Numbered from the stretch's first letter, positions 45,876 through 54,709 are shown. The stretch: 64,000 nt of DNA from Desulfovibrio sp. (GCA_022839785.1 JALHJW010000001.1:496001-560000), one strand, 5' to 3'. The notes: generated by a model from the letters alone, not told the origin. Numbers and translations: made by a program.

Positions 45876-47633
45876 TCAGCCCGAGGCGGCCAGGCGGTAG
45901 CGCAGCAGTTCGTCGATCTCGCCCGCGTCCAGGGGTTTGGAGAAGAGGAAGCCCTGGCCGTTCTCGCAGTTGAGCCCCGCCAGGATGGCGAGCTGCGATT
46001 GCTGCTCCACGCCCTCGGCCACGACCTCAAGCCCGAGGCTGTGGGCCATCTTGATGATGGTCTTGACGATCTCGCGGTTCTCCCGCGTGTCGTCCATCTT
46101 GAGCACGAAGCTGCGGTCCACCTTCAGGCAGTTCACCGGGAAGCGCTGCAGGTAGGAGAGCGAGGAGTAGCCGGTGCCGAAGTCGTCGATGACCACCGAG
46201 ACGCCGCGCTCCTTGAGCGCCTTGATCACGCCCACGGCCTTCTCGGCGTCGGCCATGATCACACTCTCGGTCAGCTCCAGCTTCACCGTGCCCGGCCTGA
46301 CTCCGGTGGCGGCGAGGATGTCCTCGACCTCCTGCACGAATCCCGGACGGGCGAACTGGGTGCCGGAAATGTTCACGTTCATGGTCAGTCCGGCGGCCGT
46401 CGGATAGATCGCTTGCAACTCGGCCAGCTTGGCGCAGGCGCGCCTGAGCACCCAGCTCCCCAGGGGCACGATGAGCCCGGTCTCCTCGGCCACAGGGATG
46501 AACTCCAGCGGGGAGATCATGCCCAATTCCGGATGGTTCCAGCGGGCCAGGGCCTCCAGGCCCCTGATCTGGCCGTTGCGCAGCGAGACGATGGGCTGGT
46601 AGTAGAGTTCGAGCTGGTCGCCCTCGATGGCGCGGCGCAGATCCATCTCCATCTGCAGCCGCTTACGCGCCAGGTTGCGCATGGCCTCGCTGAACATCTC
46701 GTAGCGGCCGCCCCCCTGCTCCTTGGCCCGCTGCATCACGGTCTCGGCGTCGCGCAGGACCTGTCCGGCGTTCTCGAAGATGTCCGAACCGCAGACGATG
46801 CCGATGGACAGGGAGACCACGATCTCGTGCCGCCGCAGGCGGAACGGCTCGCGCATCTCGTCGAGGATGCGCTCGGCCACGATGCGCGCCTGCTCCTCGC
46901 CCGCGATGGCGTCGAGCAGCAGCACGAACTCGTCCCCGCCGAAACGCGAGAGGGTGTCCACGTCCCGCGTGGCGCGCAGCAGACGGTGGGAGATGGCCAT
47001 CAGCAGCCGGTCCCCGGCCACGTGCCCCAGCGTCTCGTTGACCAGGTTGAAGCGGTCGATGTCCAGATAGAGCAGGGCGTAATAAGGGCGGCCCTGACGC
47101 TTGGAGCGCTTCACGGCCATGTTCAGGCGGTCGAGCAGCAGGGCGCGGTTGGGCAGCGCCGTGAGGCGGTCGTGGAAGGCGTGGTGGGAGAGCTGTTCCT
47201 CAAGCTCCTTGCGCTCGGAAATGTCCTCGTGCACCACGAGCGCGCCGTTCCCCCCGGGCAGGACGAAGGGCGACAGGCGCATGGCGAACCAGCGCAGGCC
47301 CCTTTGCGTGGAGACGGGATACTGGACCTGCCAGAACGCACGGGTCCCGGCGAGGATCTCCGTGACCTCCGCCTGCCCCACCCAGCTCCGGCCGTCCGGC
47401 CCGGGCAGATGCACGCCCCGGCACGGCTCGCCCACGCCCGCGCGCAGATGCCTCCCCTCCTCCTCCTGGGCCAGGAAGTCCCGCCAGGCGCGGTTGGCGA
47501 AGAGTACGACGCCGTTCCCGTCGAGAACGGCGATGTGCTTCTCAAGTGCGTCGAGCACAGCCCCGGGCAGCCCTCTGTGGTCGGCCCGAGGCGCGCCGGA
47601 CCCGGCTGAAAAGGCGTCTTGATCGTGCATCAT
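45876..47633 (-). CDS. PAS-GGDEF-EAL c-di-GMP cyclase/phosphodiesterase
   Basis: Encodes 585 residues (two adjacent ATGs, 47633 or 47630; no strong ribosome site). A PAS domain lies at about 25-140. The GGDEF domain has an intact GGDEF at 232-236 and an inhibitory I-site RDVD at 223-226, exactly five residues before it. The EAL domain has EAL at 360-362, LELTES, and DDFGTGYSSLSYL. Both catalytic halves look complete, so it may make or break c-di-GMP depending on the signal. No membrane helix is seen, so it is cytosolic. Confidence 0.92.
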   Translation of the reverse strand: MMHDQDAFSAGSGAPRADHRGLPGAVLDALEKHIAVLDGNGVVLFANRAWRDFLAQEEEGRHLRAGVGEPCRGVHLPGPDGRSWVGQAEVTEILAGTRAFWQVQYPVSTQRGLRWFAMRLSPFVLPGGNGALVVHEDISERKELEEQLSHHAFHDRLTALPNRALLLDRLNMAVKRSKRQGRPYYALLYLDIDRFNLVNETLGHVAGDRLLMAISHRLLRATRDVDTLSRFGGDEFVLLLDAIAGEEQARIVAERILDEMREPFRLRRHEIVVSLSIGIVCGSDIFENAGQVLRDAETVMQRAKEQGGGRYEMFSEAMRNLARKRLQMEMDLRRAIEGDQLELYYQPIVSLRNGQIRGLEALARWNHPELGMISPLEFIPVAEETGLIVPLGSWVLRRACAKLAELQAIYPTAAGLTMNVNISGTQFARPGFVQEVEDILAATGVRPGTVKLELTESVIMADAEKAVGVIKALKERGVSVVIDDFGTGYSSLSYLQRFPVNCLKVDRSFVLKMDDTRENREIVKTIIKMAHSLGLEVVAEGVEQQSQLAILAGLNCENGQGFLFSKPLDAGEIDELLRYRLAASG

Positions 47634-47844
47634 CGGCAACCAGCAGAAACACGTTTGTGGCTTCGCGTCAAGGGCACTCGCCCCGCATCCATATATAACC
47701 ATCCAGAATAAAAGACCATTCAAGCTAGTTGCGGAAAGATGATTGCACACTCCCCGCCCACCACCGCGCTTTCCTCCCGGCCGCGCATGGGATAGGCTGC
47801 GCCGCGGCCGCACTGCGGCGCAGCGCAGCCAAGGGGAGGAAAGC

Positions 47845-49044
47845 ATGAAGTTCGTTGTCCTGGTCGCAGACGGCATGGGAGACTGGCCCGTCGAGGAGCT
47901 GGGCGGCAAGACGCCGTTGCACGCCGCGGCCACGCCGGTCATGGACCGCCTGGCGCGCCACGGCGTGGCGGGCCTGTGCCGCACCGTGCCCGCGGGCATG
48001 GCCCCTGGCTCGGATGTGGCCAACATGGCCCTGCTCGGCTTCGATCCGGCCCGCCACCACACCGGCCGCGGCCCCATCGAGGCAGCGGCCCAAGGCATCG
48101 AGGCCGGGGACGACGACCTGATCTGGCGCATGAACCTCGTGACCGTGGACGGCTTCGGACCCGACGGGATCATGCGCGACTACTCGGCCGGGCACATCGC
48201 CACGCCGGAGGCGGCCAGCCTCATCGCCGCGCTCAAGCAGCGCCTGGACGACGAGCATTTCGTCATGCACCCCGGCGTGCAGTACCGCCATCTGCTGGTG
48301 CAGCGCGGCGCGGCCGACGGCCCGGCCGCCCGCCTCGCCCCCCGGCCGCCCCACGACATCCTGGACAGGCCCATCGCCCCGGACCTGGCCGAATACGCCA
48401 AGGCCCCCGCCCTGGACCGCCTCGTGGCCGAGGCGGCGCGCCTGCTTTCCGGCCTGCCGCAAAACGCCGCCCGCGCCAACGCCGTCTGGCCCTGGGGCCA
48501 GGGCAGGCCGCTCAGGCTGCCGCGCTTTCAGGACGCCTTCGGCATGGCCGGGGCCGTCATCTCGGCCGTGGACCTGATCAAGGGCCTGGGACGCGCCTCG
48601 GACATGCGGGTCCTCGACGTGCCCGGTGCCACCGGACTGCTCGACACCAACTACGCGGGCAAGGTCGCTGCGGCCCTCGACTTCCTCGGCCATGGCGACT
48701 TCATCTTCGTGCATCTCGAAGGCCCGGACGAGTGCGGCCACGGCGGCAACGCCCGCGACAAGACCGAGGCCATCCGCCGCTTCGACGCCCTGGTCGCCGC
48801 CCCCATGGTCAACGCCCTGTGGGACGCGGGCGCCGTATTTCTCGTCACCTGCGACCACCTCACCCCCACGGCCCTGCGCACCCATCACGCGGACCCGGTG
48901 CCCTTCCTCCTAGCCTGGAAAGGCTGCACGGCCCCCTCGAATCTGCCCGCCTTCACCGAGGAGACCGCCGCCTCCACAGGGGTGGTCGTCGAGCCGGGGC
49001 ACGACCTTCTGCGCTGGGCCCTGCGCCAGGTGCGCGGCACGTAG
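47845..49044 (+). CDS. apgM: archaeal-type cofactor-independent phosphoglycerate mutase
   Basis: Encodes 399 residues. It belongs to the alkaline-phosphatase-superfamily ApgM group, which interconverts 3- and 2-phosphoglycerate. The metal motif VADGMGDWP is at residues 7-15, the Ser of PGSDVANMALLG lies near 55-66, and HLEGPDECGH plus CDHLTP provide the other ligands. GGGGAGGA precedes the ATG at 47845. This family also includes less-studied phosphonate-linked members, so the call is strong for family and moderate for substrate. It is divergent from the GGDEF-EAL gene and monocistronic. Confidence 0.85.
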   Translation: MKFVVLVADGMGDWPVEELGGKTPLHAAATPVMDRLARHGVAGLCRTVPAGMAPGSDVANMALLGFDPARHHTGRGPIEAAAQGIEAGDDDLIWRMNLVTVDGFGPDGIMRDYSAGHIATPEAASLIAALKQRLDDEHFVMHPGVQYRHLLVQRGAADGPAARLAPRPPHDILDRPIAPDLAEYAKAPALDRLVAEAARLLSGLPQNAARANAVWPWGQGRPLRLPRFQDAFGMAGAVISAVDLIKGLGRASDMRVLDVPGATGLLDTNYAGKVAAALDFLGHGDFIFVHLEGPDECGHGGNARDKTEAIRRFDALVAAPMVNALWDAGAVFLVTCDHLTPTALRTHHADPVPFLLAWKGCTAPSNLPAFTEETAASTGVVVEPGHDLLRWALRQVRGT

Positions 49045-49199
49045 ACGGAACGGAAGAACAGAAGCCGGCGGCGGCGGGACGAGCGTCCCGGCTCCTCGGC
49101 CCCGGTCCCTGTGTCCGACCGGGATAGGCGGTCTTTCGTAGCGATCTTCAGGATCCGCAGGACGCGGAAGGTCGTTTGGAGACGCGACGCAAGGCGAAG

Positions 49200-49233
49200 T
49201 TTTCATGTCCCGCGCTTCGGCGGGACATGAAAA
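49200..49233. other. hairpin with T-rich 5' arm and A-rich 3' arm
   Basis: An inverted repeat of about 13-14 bp (49200-49213 with 49220-49233, 6-base loop) lies between apgM (plus, ends 49044) and the STAS gene (minus, ends 49281). Unlike usual terminators, both strands read T-rich into the stem and A-rich out of it, so no T-tract follows on either strand. It may be an RNA stabiliser or processing site. Confidence 0.5.
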
Positions 49234-49280
49234 AAACGTCCTGGCTCCTGCCTGCCCTTCTGCCGCCTGCGCGGCAGGGC

Positions 49281-49613
49281 CTAGAAGTGCCCCGAGGCGG
49301 CGCCGAGATCCGGGGCCAGGGCGAAGACGGCGGTGAAGCCCGAGAGATCGAAGACTTCCTGGATGTAGTCGCGGGCCGCGCAGATGACCAGCTTGCCGCC
49401 CTGGGCCTTGACCTCGCGCGTGGCTTTGAGCAGCACGCGCAGGCCCGCGCTGGAGATGTACTCCAGGCTGCCGAAGTCGAGCACCAGCTTGCGCTCCCCG
49501 TCCTTGATGCGCACCAGGAGCTTTTCCTCGAAGTCGGGCGAGGTGTTGGAGTCCAGCCTGCCCGTCACGGACAGGACCACGATGTCGCCGCTCTTGCTCT
49601 CGTTCATTTGCAT
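49281..49613 (-). CDS. STAS-domain anti-sigma factor antagonist
   Basis: Encodes 110 residues, one STAS domain as in SpoIIAA/RsbV. The EYISSAGLRVL stretch (51-61) carries the Ser (54 or 55) that the partner kinase phosphorylates in this family. The ATG at 49613 (AAGGA upstream) is preferred over a second Met two codons on. It is the last gene of the operon and directly follows the RsbW-like kinase gene, its probable partner. In partner switching, unphosphorylated STAS protein sequesters the kinase. No sigma factor or PP2C phosphatase gene is nearby, so the final target is open. Confidence 0.88.
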   Translation of the reverse strand: MQMNESKSGDIVVLSVTGRLDSNTSPDFEEKLLVRIKDGERKLVLDFGSLEYISSAGLRVLLKATREVKAQGGKLVICAARDYIQEVFDLSGFTAVFALAPDLGAASGHF

Positions 49614-49629
49614 GATTCGCTTCGTTCCT

Positions 49630-50049
49630 TCATGTGCGCTGCACGCGTCTGCTGAGCCTGAGGATGTTGCGTCCGTCGGCCCGTTCGTAGTCGAGGGTTT
49701 CCACGAGTTTCCGCACGAGATGGATGCCCAGCCCCCCGATGGGGCGGTCCTCCAGGGGACAGGACATGTCCGGTTCCGGCGTCTGGCAGGGGTCGAAGGG
49801 TCTGCCGTCGTCGCTGAGAACCACGTGGAGCATGTCGCCGTCCAGGGACATCTCCAGATGCACGGCATGGTCCCCGCCCTCGGGAAAGCCGTAGGAGATG
49901 ACGTTGGTGACCAGTTCGTCGAGCACCAAGTTGGTCTCGAAGACGCTTTTCGGGGAAAAGCCCCAGGCCTCGCCGAACTCTTCCAGCCGCTCGCGCAGGG
50001 TTTCGAGTTCGCTCAGGGAATTCTTGAGGATGAACGCGCGCTGTTCCAC
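49630..50049 (-). CDS. RsbW-like serine kinase / anti-sigma factor
   Basis: Encodes 139 residues from a GTG at 50049 with GGAG upstream. It is a HATPase_c domain of the RsbW/SpoIIAB type: N-box ELVTNVISYGF with Glu45 and Asn49, G1 box DDGRPFDP near 80-87, and G2 box GGLGIHLV near 104-111. It would bind ATP, phosphorylate the STAS protein encoded 16 bases downstream, and bind a second partner. That partner is classically a sigma factor, but such kinases can also control other proteins. It follows the exported-protein gene by 12 bases. Confidence 0.87.
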   Translation of the reverse strand: MEQRAFILKNSLSELETLRERLEEFGEAWGFSPKSVFETNLVLDELVTNVISYGFPEGGDHAVHLEMSLDGDMLHVVLSDDGRPFDPCQTPEPDMSCPLEDRPIGGLGIHLVRKLVETLDYERADGRNILRLSRRVQRT

Positions 50050-50061
50050 GTGCTCTCCGGC

Positions 50062-50697
50062 CTATTTGACTGGCAGATACCAGTCGAACCCCTGTTTCGC
50101 CGCCCGTTCCCTGGCCGCGGCCGACGGCCGGGCCGAGGTGTCGGTGGCGGCGGCGCAGGCTCGCTCCTCGTCGATCCATTTGGGCACGGAGAGCCTGATG
50201 GCGGTTCCCTGGGTATAGTTGTCGTCGTCCCCGGTGTAGTTTTCTAGGATCAGACTGACGTTCCCGCCCTTGACGCCCGGAACGCTCCACTTCCAGACCT
50301 TGAGGCTGCCGAAGGCGTCGCCGCGGAACTCGGGCTTGCTCCCGAAGCGCTCCTTGAGCGCGGCCAGAAGCTTCCCGTACATCTCCTGGCCGCTGTCCTC
50401 GTAGTTCAGCTTCATGCGCAGGATGCGGCCGGGAACGGCGCAGTTGCCGTAGGACACGTAGCCGCCCCGAAAACCGGGCGCAGGGGCGATGTCCACACGC
50501 GAAAGGTATTCCTGGCTCCACACCGGCATGGCCGTGGACATGAGCACCAGGGACTCGACCTCCGTGACGGACTGGCCCAGCCGGATGCCTATCATGCCCG
50601 GCCCGTGCTGCGCGGCGGGGGCGTTCCCCACGGCGCAGAGCAGCAGGCACGCGGCCGCGGCCAAAGACATCGTGAACCGCCTCAGGACCCCAGGCAT
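50062..50697 (-). CDS. exported hypothetical protein
   Basis: Encodes 211 residues. The ATG at 50697 has AGGAGG upstream and gives a clear signal peptide (residues 1-28, ending NAPAAQ). The mature protein has two Cys (YGNCAV and RACAAA) and an aromatic-rich core. No family is recognised. It lies between the cyclic-nucleotide-binding and kinase genes of the ABC exporter operon, 8 and 12 bases from its neighbours, so it is almost certainly cotranscribed. A periplasmic sensor or accessory role for the exporter is a guess from context only. Confidence 0.7.
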   Translation of the reverse strand: MPGVLRRFTMSLAAAACLLLCAVGNAPAAQHGPGMIGIRLGQSVTEVESLVLMSTAMPVWSQEYLSRVDIAPAPGFRGGYVSYGNCAVPGRILRMKLNYEDSGQEMYGKLLAALKERFGSKPEFRGDAFGSLKVWKWSVPGVKGGNVSLILENYTGDDDNYTQGTAIRLSVPKWIDEERACAAATDTSARPSAAARERAAKQGFDWYLPVK

Positions 50698-50705
50698 GTA
50701 TCCTC

Positions 50706-51248
50706 CTACACCACGCTCACGCCGAGGCTTGCCGCGCAGGCGGCGCAGTTTCCGGCATGGTCGAGCAAGAACCGTTTCTCCCAATCGCGCACCAAATCCA
50801 CCATGGCCTCCATGAGCTTTTCCCGGATCTCGGGGAATTGCTCCACCACCTTGGCGAACTTCTCCCGGTTCAGCACCAGCACGACCACCGGGCTCTCGGC
50901 GCGCAGGGAGAAGAGGCGGCGCATGTCGCCCAGCAACGCCAGTCCGCCGAGAAAGACCCCGGGGCCGTAGAGGGCCAGTTCCTGGACGACGCCGTCCGTC
51001 TCGCGCAGCAGCCGGGCGGAGCCCTCCACGAGATGGAAGGCCTGGCCGTCCGATTCGCCCTGGTGGAAAAGCATCTCGCCGGGCCTGTAGCTCTCGCGCG
51101 CCGCGAGGTAGGCCAGGACCTTGAGCGGTTCAAGCGGCAGCCCGGCGAACAGCGGGGTCTGGCGCAGCAACTCCATGTTCTGCTGGAATTCGCAGGACGC
51201 GCCCTTTTCGCAGGCAGGCGCGTCATTTTTTTCCGTGGACGAGTTCAT
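50706..51248 (-). CDS. cyclic-nucleotide-binding-domain protein without DNA-binding domain
   Basis: Encodes 180 residues. Residues about 30-150 form a cNMP-binding beta-roll (LFAGLPLEPLKVLA, YRPGEMLFHQGESDG). No helix-turn-helix follows, so it is not a CRP-type regulator. Both ends carry paired Cys (ACEKGASC near 12-19; NCAAC near 167-171), which could bind a metal or form disulfides. The ATG at 51248 overlaps the end of the ABC exporter gene by 26 bases, implying tight coupling. It may regulate the exporter or report ligand binding to the downstream partner-switch proteins. The ligand is unknown. Confidence 0.82.
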   Translation of the reverse strand: MNSSTEKNDAPACEKGASCEFQQNMELLRQTPLFAGLPLEPLKVLAYLAARESYRPGEMLFHQGESDGQAFHLVEGSARLLRETDGVVQELALYGPGVFLGGLALLGDMRRLFSLRAESPVVVLVLNREKFAKVVEQFPEIREKLMEAMVDLVRDWEKRFLLDHAGNCAACAASLGVSVV

Positions 51249-53748
51249 ACAGCGCTCCCTTCCTGGCGATGAGTTCGGCGTAGCCGCCCAGCTCCACGAT
51301 CTTGCCGGCCTTCATGACCGCGACCTTGTCGTAGTTCTTGATGATGTCCAGGCGGTGGACCACGGCGATGAGGGTGCTGCGCCCCTTGTAGCGCGTCTCC
51401 AGGAGATTCTGGATGCGGGCCTGGGATTTGTTGTCCAGGGCCGAGGTGGCCTCGTCCATGATCAGGAGCCTGGGCTGCTTGAGGAAGCAGCGGGCGATGG
51501 CCAGCTTCTGGCGCTGTCCGCCCGAGAGCTTGTCGCCCTTGCTGCCCACCTGGAATTCCATACCCAGGGCCACGATGGCCTCCAGAAGGTCCTCCTCGAT
51601 GAGCAGTTGAATGATGCTCTGGTTGATCTTCTCCTGGACCTGGGGGGAAAGGCTCTTGGCCTTGCCGAACAGGATGTTGTCGAGGATGGTCTGCGAGCCG
51701 AGGTATTCGTCCGCCCGGTAGAAGGCGAAGACGCCGGGCCGCTCCGCCTCGATCCTGGCGCGGAAACGGGCGCGGGCCTCCAGCAGCATGCCTTCCAGCA
51801 TCTCGGGCATGGAGACCATCTTGTGCCGGCCGGGCGTGAAGCCGAGGGCCAGGTCCATGAGTCTGTCGCGGTCCTCCTCGGGCAGCTCGAAGAGGCGGCT
51901 CCTGGCCATGCGCCGGACGATGTCCTTGTACTCGTCGATGGTCTCGGCCGGGATCGGGCTGCCCTCGAAGAAGACCGCGTCCTTGGGCAGATTGCCGAGG
52001 ATGTCCACCGTGCTCTGGGCGATCTGGCCGCCCAGGGCGAGGAGCGGCCCGCCGAGCTGGACCTCGTCCAGGAAGGCGCGGAAGGCGGGGTTGCGCGCCA
52101 GACGCTCTCCGGCCCAGGCCGGGTCTGTGGAACTGCCGAAGGTCAGGTTGGCGGCCACGCTGGAATGCAGGAGATAGACGCGCTCGTCGAAGAATTCCAC
52201 GACGTCCGTGAGCGCCTCGCCGTACTCCTGCCTGAAGCTGGCCCGCACCCGGATGAGGCGCTCGGTGAGGGCCGCGTCGCTCCCGTCGCGCAAGAAGGCG
52301 TTGAGGCCGAAGCGCAGCACGTCCACGAAGATGCCCGCCTGCTGCAGGGCCGCGATCTGGTCGTCCAGGCTCGGCATGTTCCCCCCCTCCACCGGCGCGG
52401 CCCCGTGCAGCGCGGCCTCGCAGGAGTAGAGCAGGTTCTCGCGGATGGTGCCGGTGAAGATGAAGGGCGCCTGCGAGACGAAACCGAGGTTCTCGGCCAT
52501 GTCCTGCTTGGAGAGTTCGGCCACCTCCTGGCCGCCCAGGCGCAGCGATCCCGAGGTGTACTTGTAGAGCTGCCCCACGCACAGGGCCAGGGTGGACTTG
52601 CCCGAACCGGAGAAGCCCACCAGGGCCAGGTGCTCTCCGGGCTCGATGCGCATGTTCACGTCCGAGAGCAGGCGTATGCCCCCCTCGACCACGAAGGAGA
52701 GCCGTTCGATCTCGATGCGCGGTTCGAGCTTCATGGGCGCGCGGCCCGACGGGGCGAGGGCGTGCTCGATGGGCTCGTCGAAGTACTCCAGGGTCCGGGA
52801 GTAGCGCACCGAGGCGTCCTGATAGACTTGGTAGAAGTCCATCAACTCCTTCCAGGGCTCGAAGAGCTTCTCCTGGGCGGAGAGGAAGGCCACCAGGGCG
52901 CCGAGGTCGAACTGCCCCTGGATGATCAGGTAGCCGCCCACCAGGAAGAGGGTGAAGGGCGCGAGGTTGACGATGAAGTTGTTGAGGGCCTTCACACCCA
53001 TCTTGTAGAGGTTCCAGGTCACGCGGTGGCGTTCCAGGGTGTCGCACTGCTCGCCGAACTTGCGGTTCTCGATGGCGTAGGAGCCGTTGCCGTGGACCTC
53101 GTGGATGCCGGTGACCACCTCGGCGATGCGCGAGGAGATCTCGCGCGTGGCGTCCACGCGCTTCTTGTTGGCCTGGTTGGTCTTGCGCTGCAGGCGCGGG
53201 ATGAGCAGGATGATGATCGGATAGATGGCCATGGTGATCAGGGCCATCTTCCAATTCAGGTAGAAGAGGTAGCCGCCGAAGGCCAGCAGGGTCAGGACGT
53301 TGGTCACCGGGATGGCCAGGGCCATGCCCACGAAATCGCCCACGGGCACGATCTCCGTGACCAGGGAGGAGACGACCATGCCGGCCTGGGTCTTGCGGAA
53401 GTAGTTCAGCGGCAGGACCAGGATGTGCTCGTAGAGCTTCTTGCGCAGGTTGGCCAGGGCGGCTTGGCCGATCTTGGTCTGGATGACGCCGATGGCGTAC
53501 TTGAGGCCGCCCGCCGTGACCACCGCGATCAGGTAGTAGCCGCAGTAGACGAGCAGCATGTCCAGCTTGCGCTGGCCGATGGCGTGGTTGATGATCTTCT
53601 TCTGCAGCTCCAGGGGCAGGACGCGGGCGAAGACCGTGACCACGATGATCGCCAGAAGCAGTATCTGCAGCTTGAGGTCGCTCTCCCAGACCCAGGAAAA
53701 AAGCGACCGTTTGGTGACCGGAACCTGTTCGCGCGCCGTTTCCGCCAT
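51223..53748 (-). CDS. ABC exporter with a large insertion in its nucleotide-binding domain
   Basis: Encodes 841 residues versus about 580 for a usual half-exporter. Residues about 25-300 are a six-helix exporter membrane domain. The nucleotide-binding domain starts near 345: Walker A GFSGSGKS at 378-385, Q-loop Gln426, signature LSGGQ at 741-745, Walker B LLIMDE at 761-766, and H-loop His798. About 315 residues separate Q-loop and signature, versus roughly 50-60 normally. The insert holds repeats of the segment that follows the Q-loop: GTIRENLLYS (433-442), SSVAANLTFG (529-538) and QTILDNILFG (686-695). It starts the operon with the CNBD, kinase and STAS genes. The substrate is unknown. Confidence 0.87.
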   Translation of the reverse strand: MAETAREQVPVTKRSLFSWVWESDLKLQILLLAIIVVTVFARVLPLELQKKIINHAIGQRKLDMLLVYCGYYLIAVVTAGGLKYAIGVIQTKIGQAALANLRKKLYEHILVLPLNYFRKTQAGMVVSSLVTEIVPVGDFVGMALAIPVTNVLTLLAFGGYLFYLNWKMALITMAIYPIIILLIPRLQRKTNQANKKRVDATREISSRIAEVVTGIHEVHGNGSYAIENRKFGEQCDTLERHRVTWNLYKMGVKALNNFIVNLAPFTLFLVGGYLIIQGQFDLGALVAFLSAQEKLFEPWKELMDFYQVYQDASVRYSRTLEYFDEPIEHALAPSGRAPMKLEPRIEIERLSFVVEGGIRLLSDVNMRIEPGEHLALVGFSGSGKSTLALCVGQLYKYTSGSLRLGGQEVAELSKQDMAENLGFVSQAPFIFTGTIRENLLYSCEAALHGAAPVEGGNMPSLDDQIAALQQAGIFVDVLRFGLNAFLRDGSDAALTERLIRVRASFRQEYGEALTDVVEFFDERVYLLHSSVAANLTFGSSTDPAWAGERLARNPAFRAFLDEVQLGGPLLALGGQIAQSTVDILGNLPKDAVFFEGSPIPAETIDEYKDIVRRMARSRLFELPEEDRDRLMDLALGFTPGRHKMVSMPEMLEGMLLEARARFRARIEAERPGVFAFYRADEYLGSQTILDNILFGKAKSLSPQVQEKINQSIIQLLIEEDLLEAIVALGMEFQVGSKGDKLSGGQRQKLAIARCFLKQPRLLIMDEATSALDNKSQARIQNLLETRYKGRSTLIAVVHRLDIIKNYDKVAVMKAGKIVELGGYAELIARKGALYELVHGKK

Positions 53749-53821
53749 TTCCGCCCCGCTCCTATGGCGCCCTTGTGCGGGCGCATGTCCTGCTCCGGTC
53801 CCGACCGGAATATCGCCCCCT

Positions 53822-53852
53822 CTTGTAGCGCGTTCCACCCCCCCTGCGTCAA
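53822..53852 (-). promoter_or_regulatory. possible promoter of the ABC exporter operon
   Basis: On the minus strand, TTGACG (53847-53852) and TACAAG (53822-53827) are separated by 19 bases, longer than ideal, about 75 bases before the exporter start. Tentative. Confidence 0.28.
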
Positions 53853-53938
53853 ACCCAAATTTGCTCCGTTCGGCCCCTCGCGGCGACCGTTCGCGCCCCC
53901 TGCTGGACAGGATCGCCGGGCGGCATTACCGTTTTTCC

Positions 53939-54709
53939 ATGTTGCGCGCCCTTGTGGTTGACGACGAAGCCCCGGCCAGGGACGAGTTGGCCTGGCTCCT
54001 GGCGGAACACCCGGACGTTGTGGCGGCCCAGGCGGGCAGCGCCGCGGCCGCCCTTGAGGCCATCGCCAGCGACCGGCCCGAGGTCGTTTTCCAGGATATC
54101 CAGATGCCGGGACGGGACGGTTTTTCCGTGCTGGCCGAGGCCATGCAGCTGTCCTCCCCGCCCCTCTTCGTCTTCGTCACGGCCTACGACGCCTACGCCA
54201 TCCGCGCCTTCGAGGAGAACGCCGTGGACTACCTGCTCAAGCCCGTGGCCCCGGAACGGCTGGCCCGGAGCCTTGAGCGCGTGCGGCGCAGGCTCGCGGA
54301 CCAGGCGGTCCGCCCCATGGGCGAGGAGGCGTTGCGCCGCCTGCTGGAGGGGCTGGGCCGCGCCGGAAAGCTCGACCGGCTGCCCGTGGAGCAGGCCGGG
54401 CGGATCAGGCTGCTGCCCCTGACCGAGGTCGTCTTCTGCCGCCTGGAGGGCAAACGCATCCTGGCGCATGCGGACAGCGGCATCTTCCACCTGCACGGCA
54501 TCCCGACCATGGAGAAGCTGGAGGAGCGCCTGCAGGGCCAGCCCTTCTTCCGGGCGGGACGGGGCGAGGTGGTGAACCTGCGCCGCGTGGCCGAGTTCAC
54601 CACCTGGATCAACGGCAAGTACGTGCTGGTCATGGACGACCGCGAGCGCACCCACATCACCGTGGGCCGCCGCCGCGCGCGGGACTTCAGACTGTCCCTG
54701 GGGATATAG
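53939..54709 (+). CDS. LytTR-type response regulator
   Basis: Encodes 256 residues. The receiver has Asp8/Asp9, phosphoacceptor Asp53 (FQDIQMPG), Thr81 and Lys101. The C-terminal LytTR DNA-binding domain (about 150-250) has the FFRAGRGEVVNL and TTWINGKYVLVM patterns. It should bind direct-repeat sites once phosphorylated by the LytS-like kinase encoded 4 bases downstream. The next gene, the cstA-type transporter, is the likely target by analogy with BtsSR-BtsT. No clear ribosome site precedes the ATG. It is divergent from the ABC exporter operon. Confidence 0.92.
   Translation: MLRALVVDDEAPARDELAWLLAEHPDVVAAQAGSAAAALEAIASDRPEVVFQDIQMPGRDGFSVLAEAMQLSSPPLFVFVTAYDAYAIRAFEENAVDYLLKPVAPERLARSLERVRRRLADQAVRPMGEEALRRLLEGLGRAGKLDRLPVEQAGRIRLLPLTEVVFCRLEGKRILAHADSGIFHLHGIPTMEKLEERLQGQPFFRAGRGEVVNLRRVAEFTTWINGKYVLVMDDRERTHITVGRRRARDFRLSLGI

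Noticed and set aside
51121..53961. Long plus-strand open frame opposite the ABC exporter
   Set aside because: It is antisense to a gene with all ABC motifs and shows the same backward-codon composition; no ribosome site or domain supports it.
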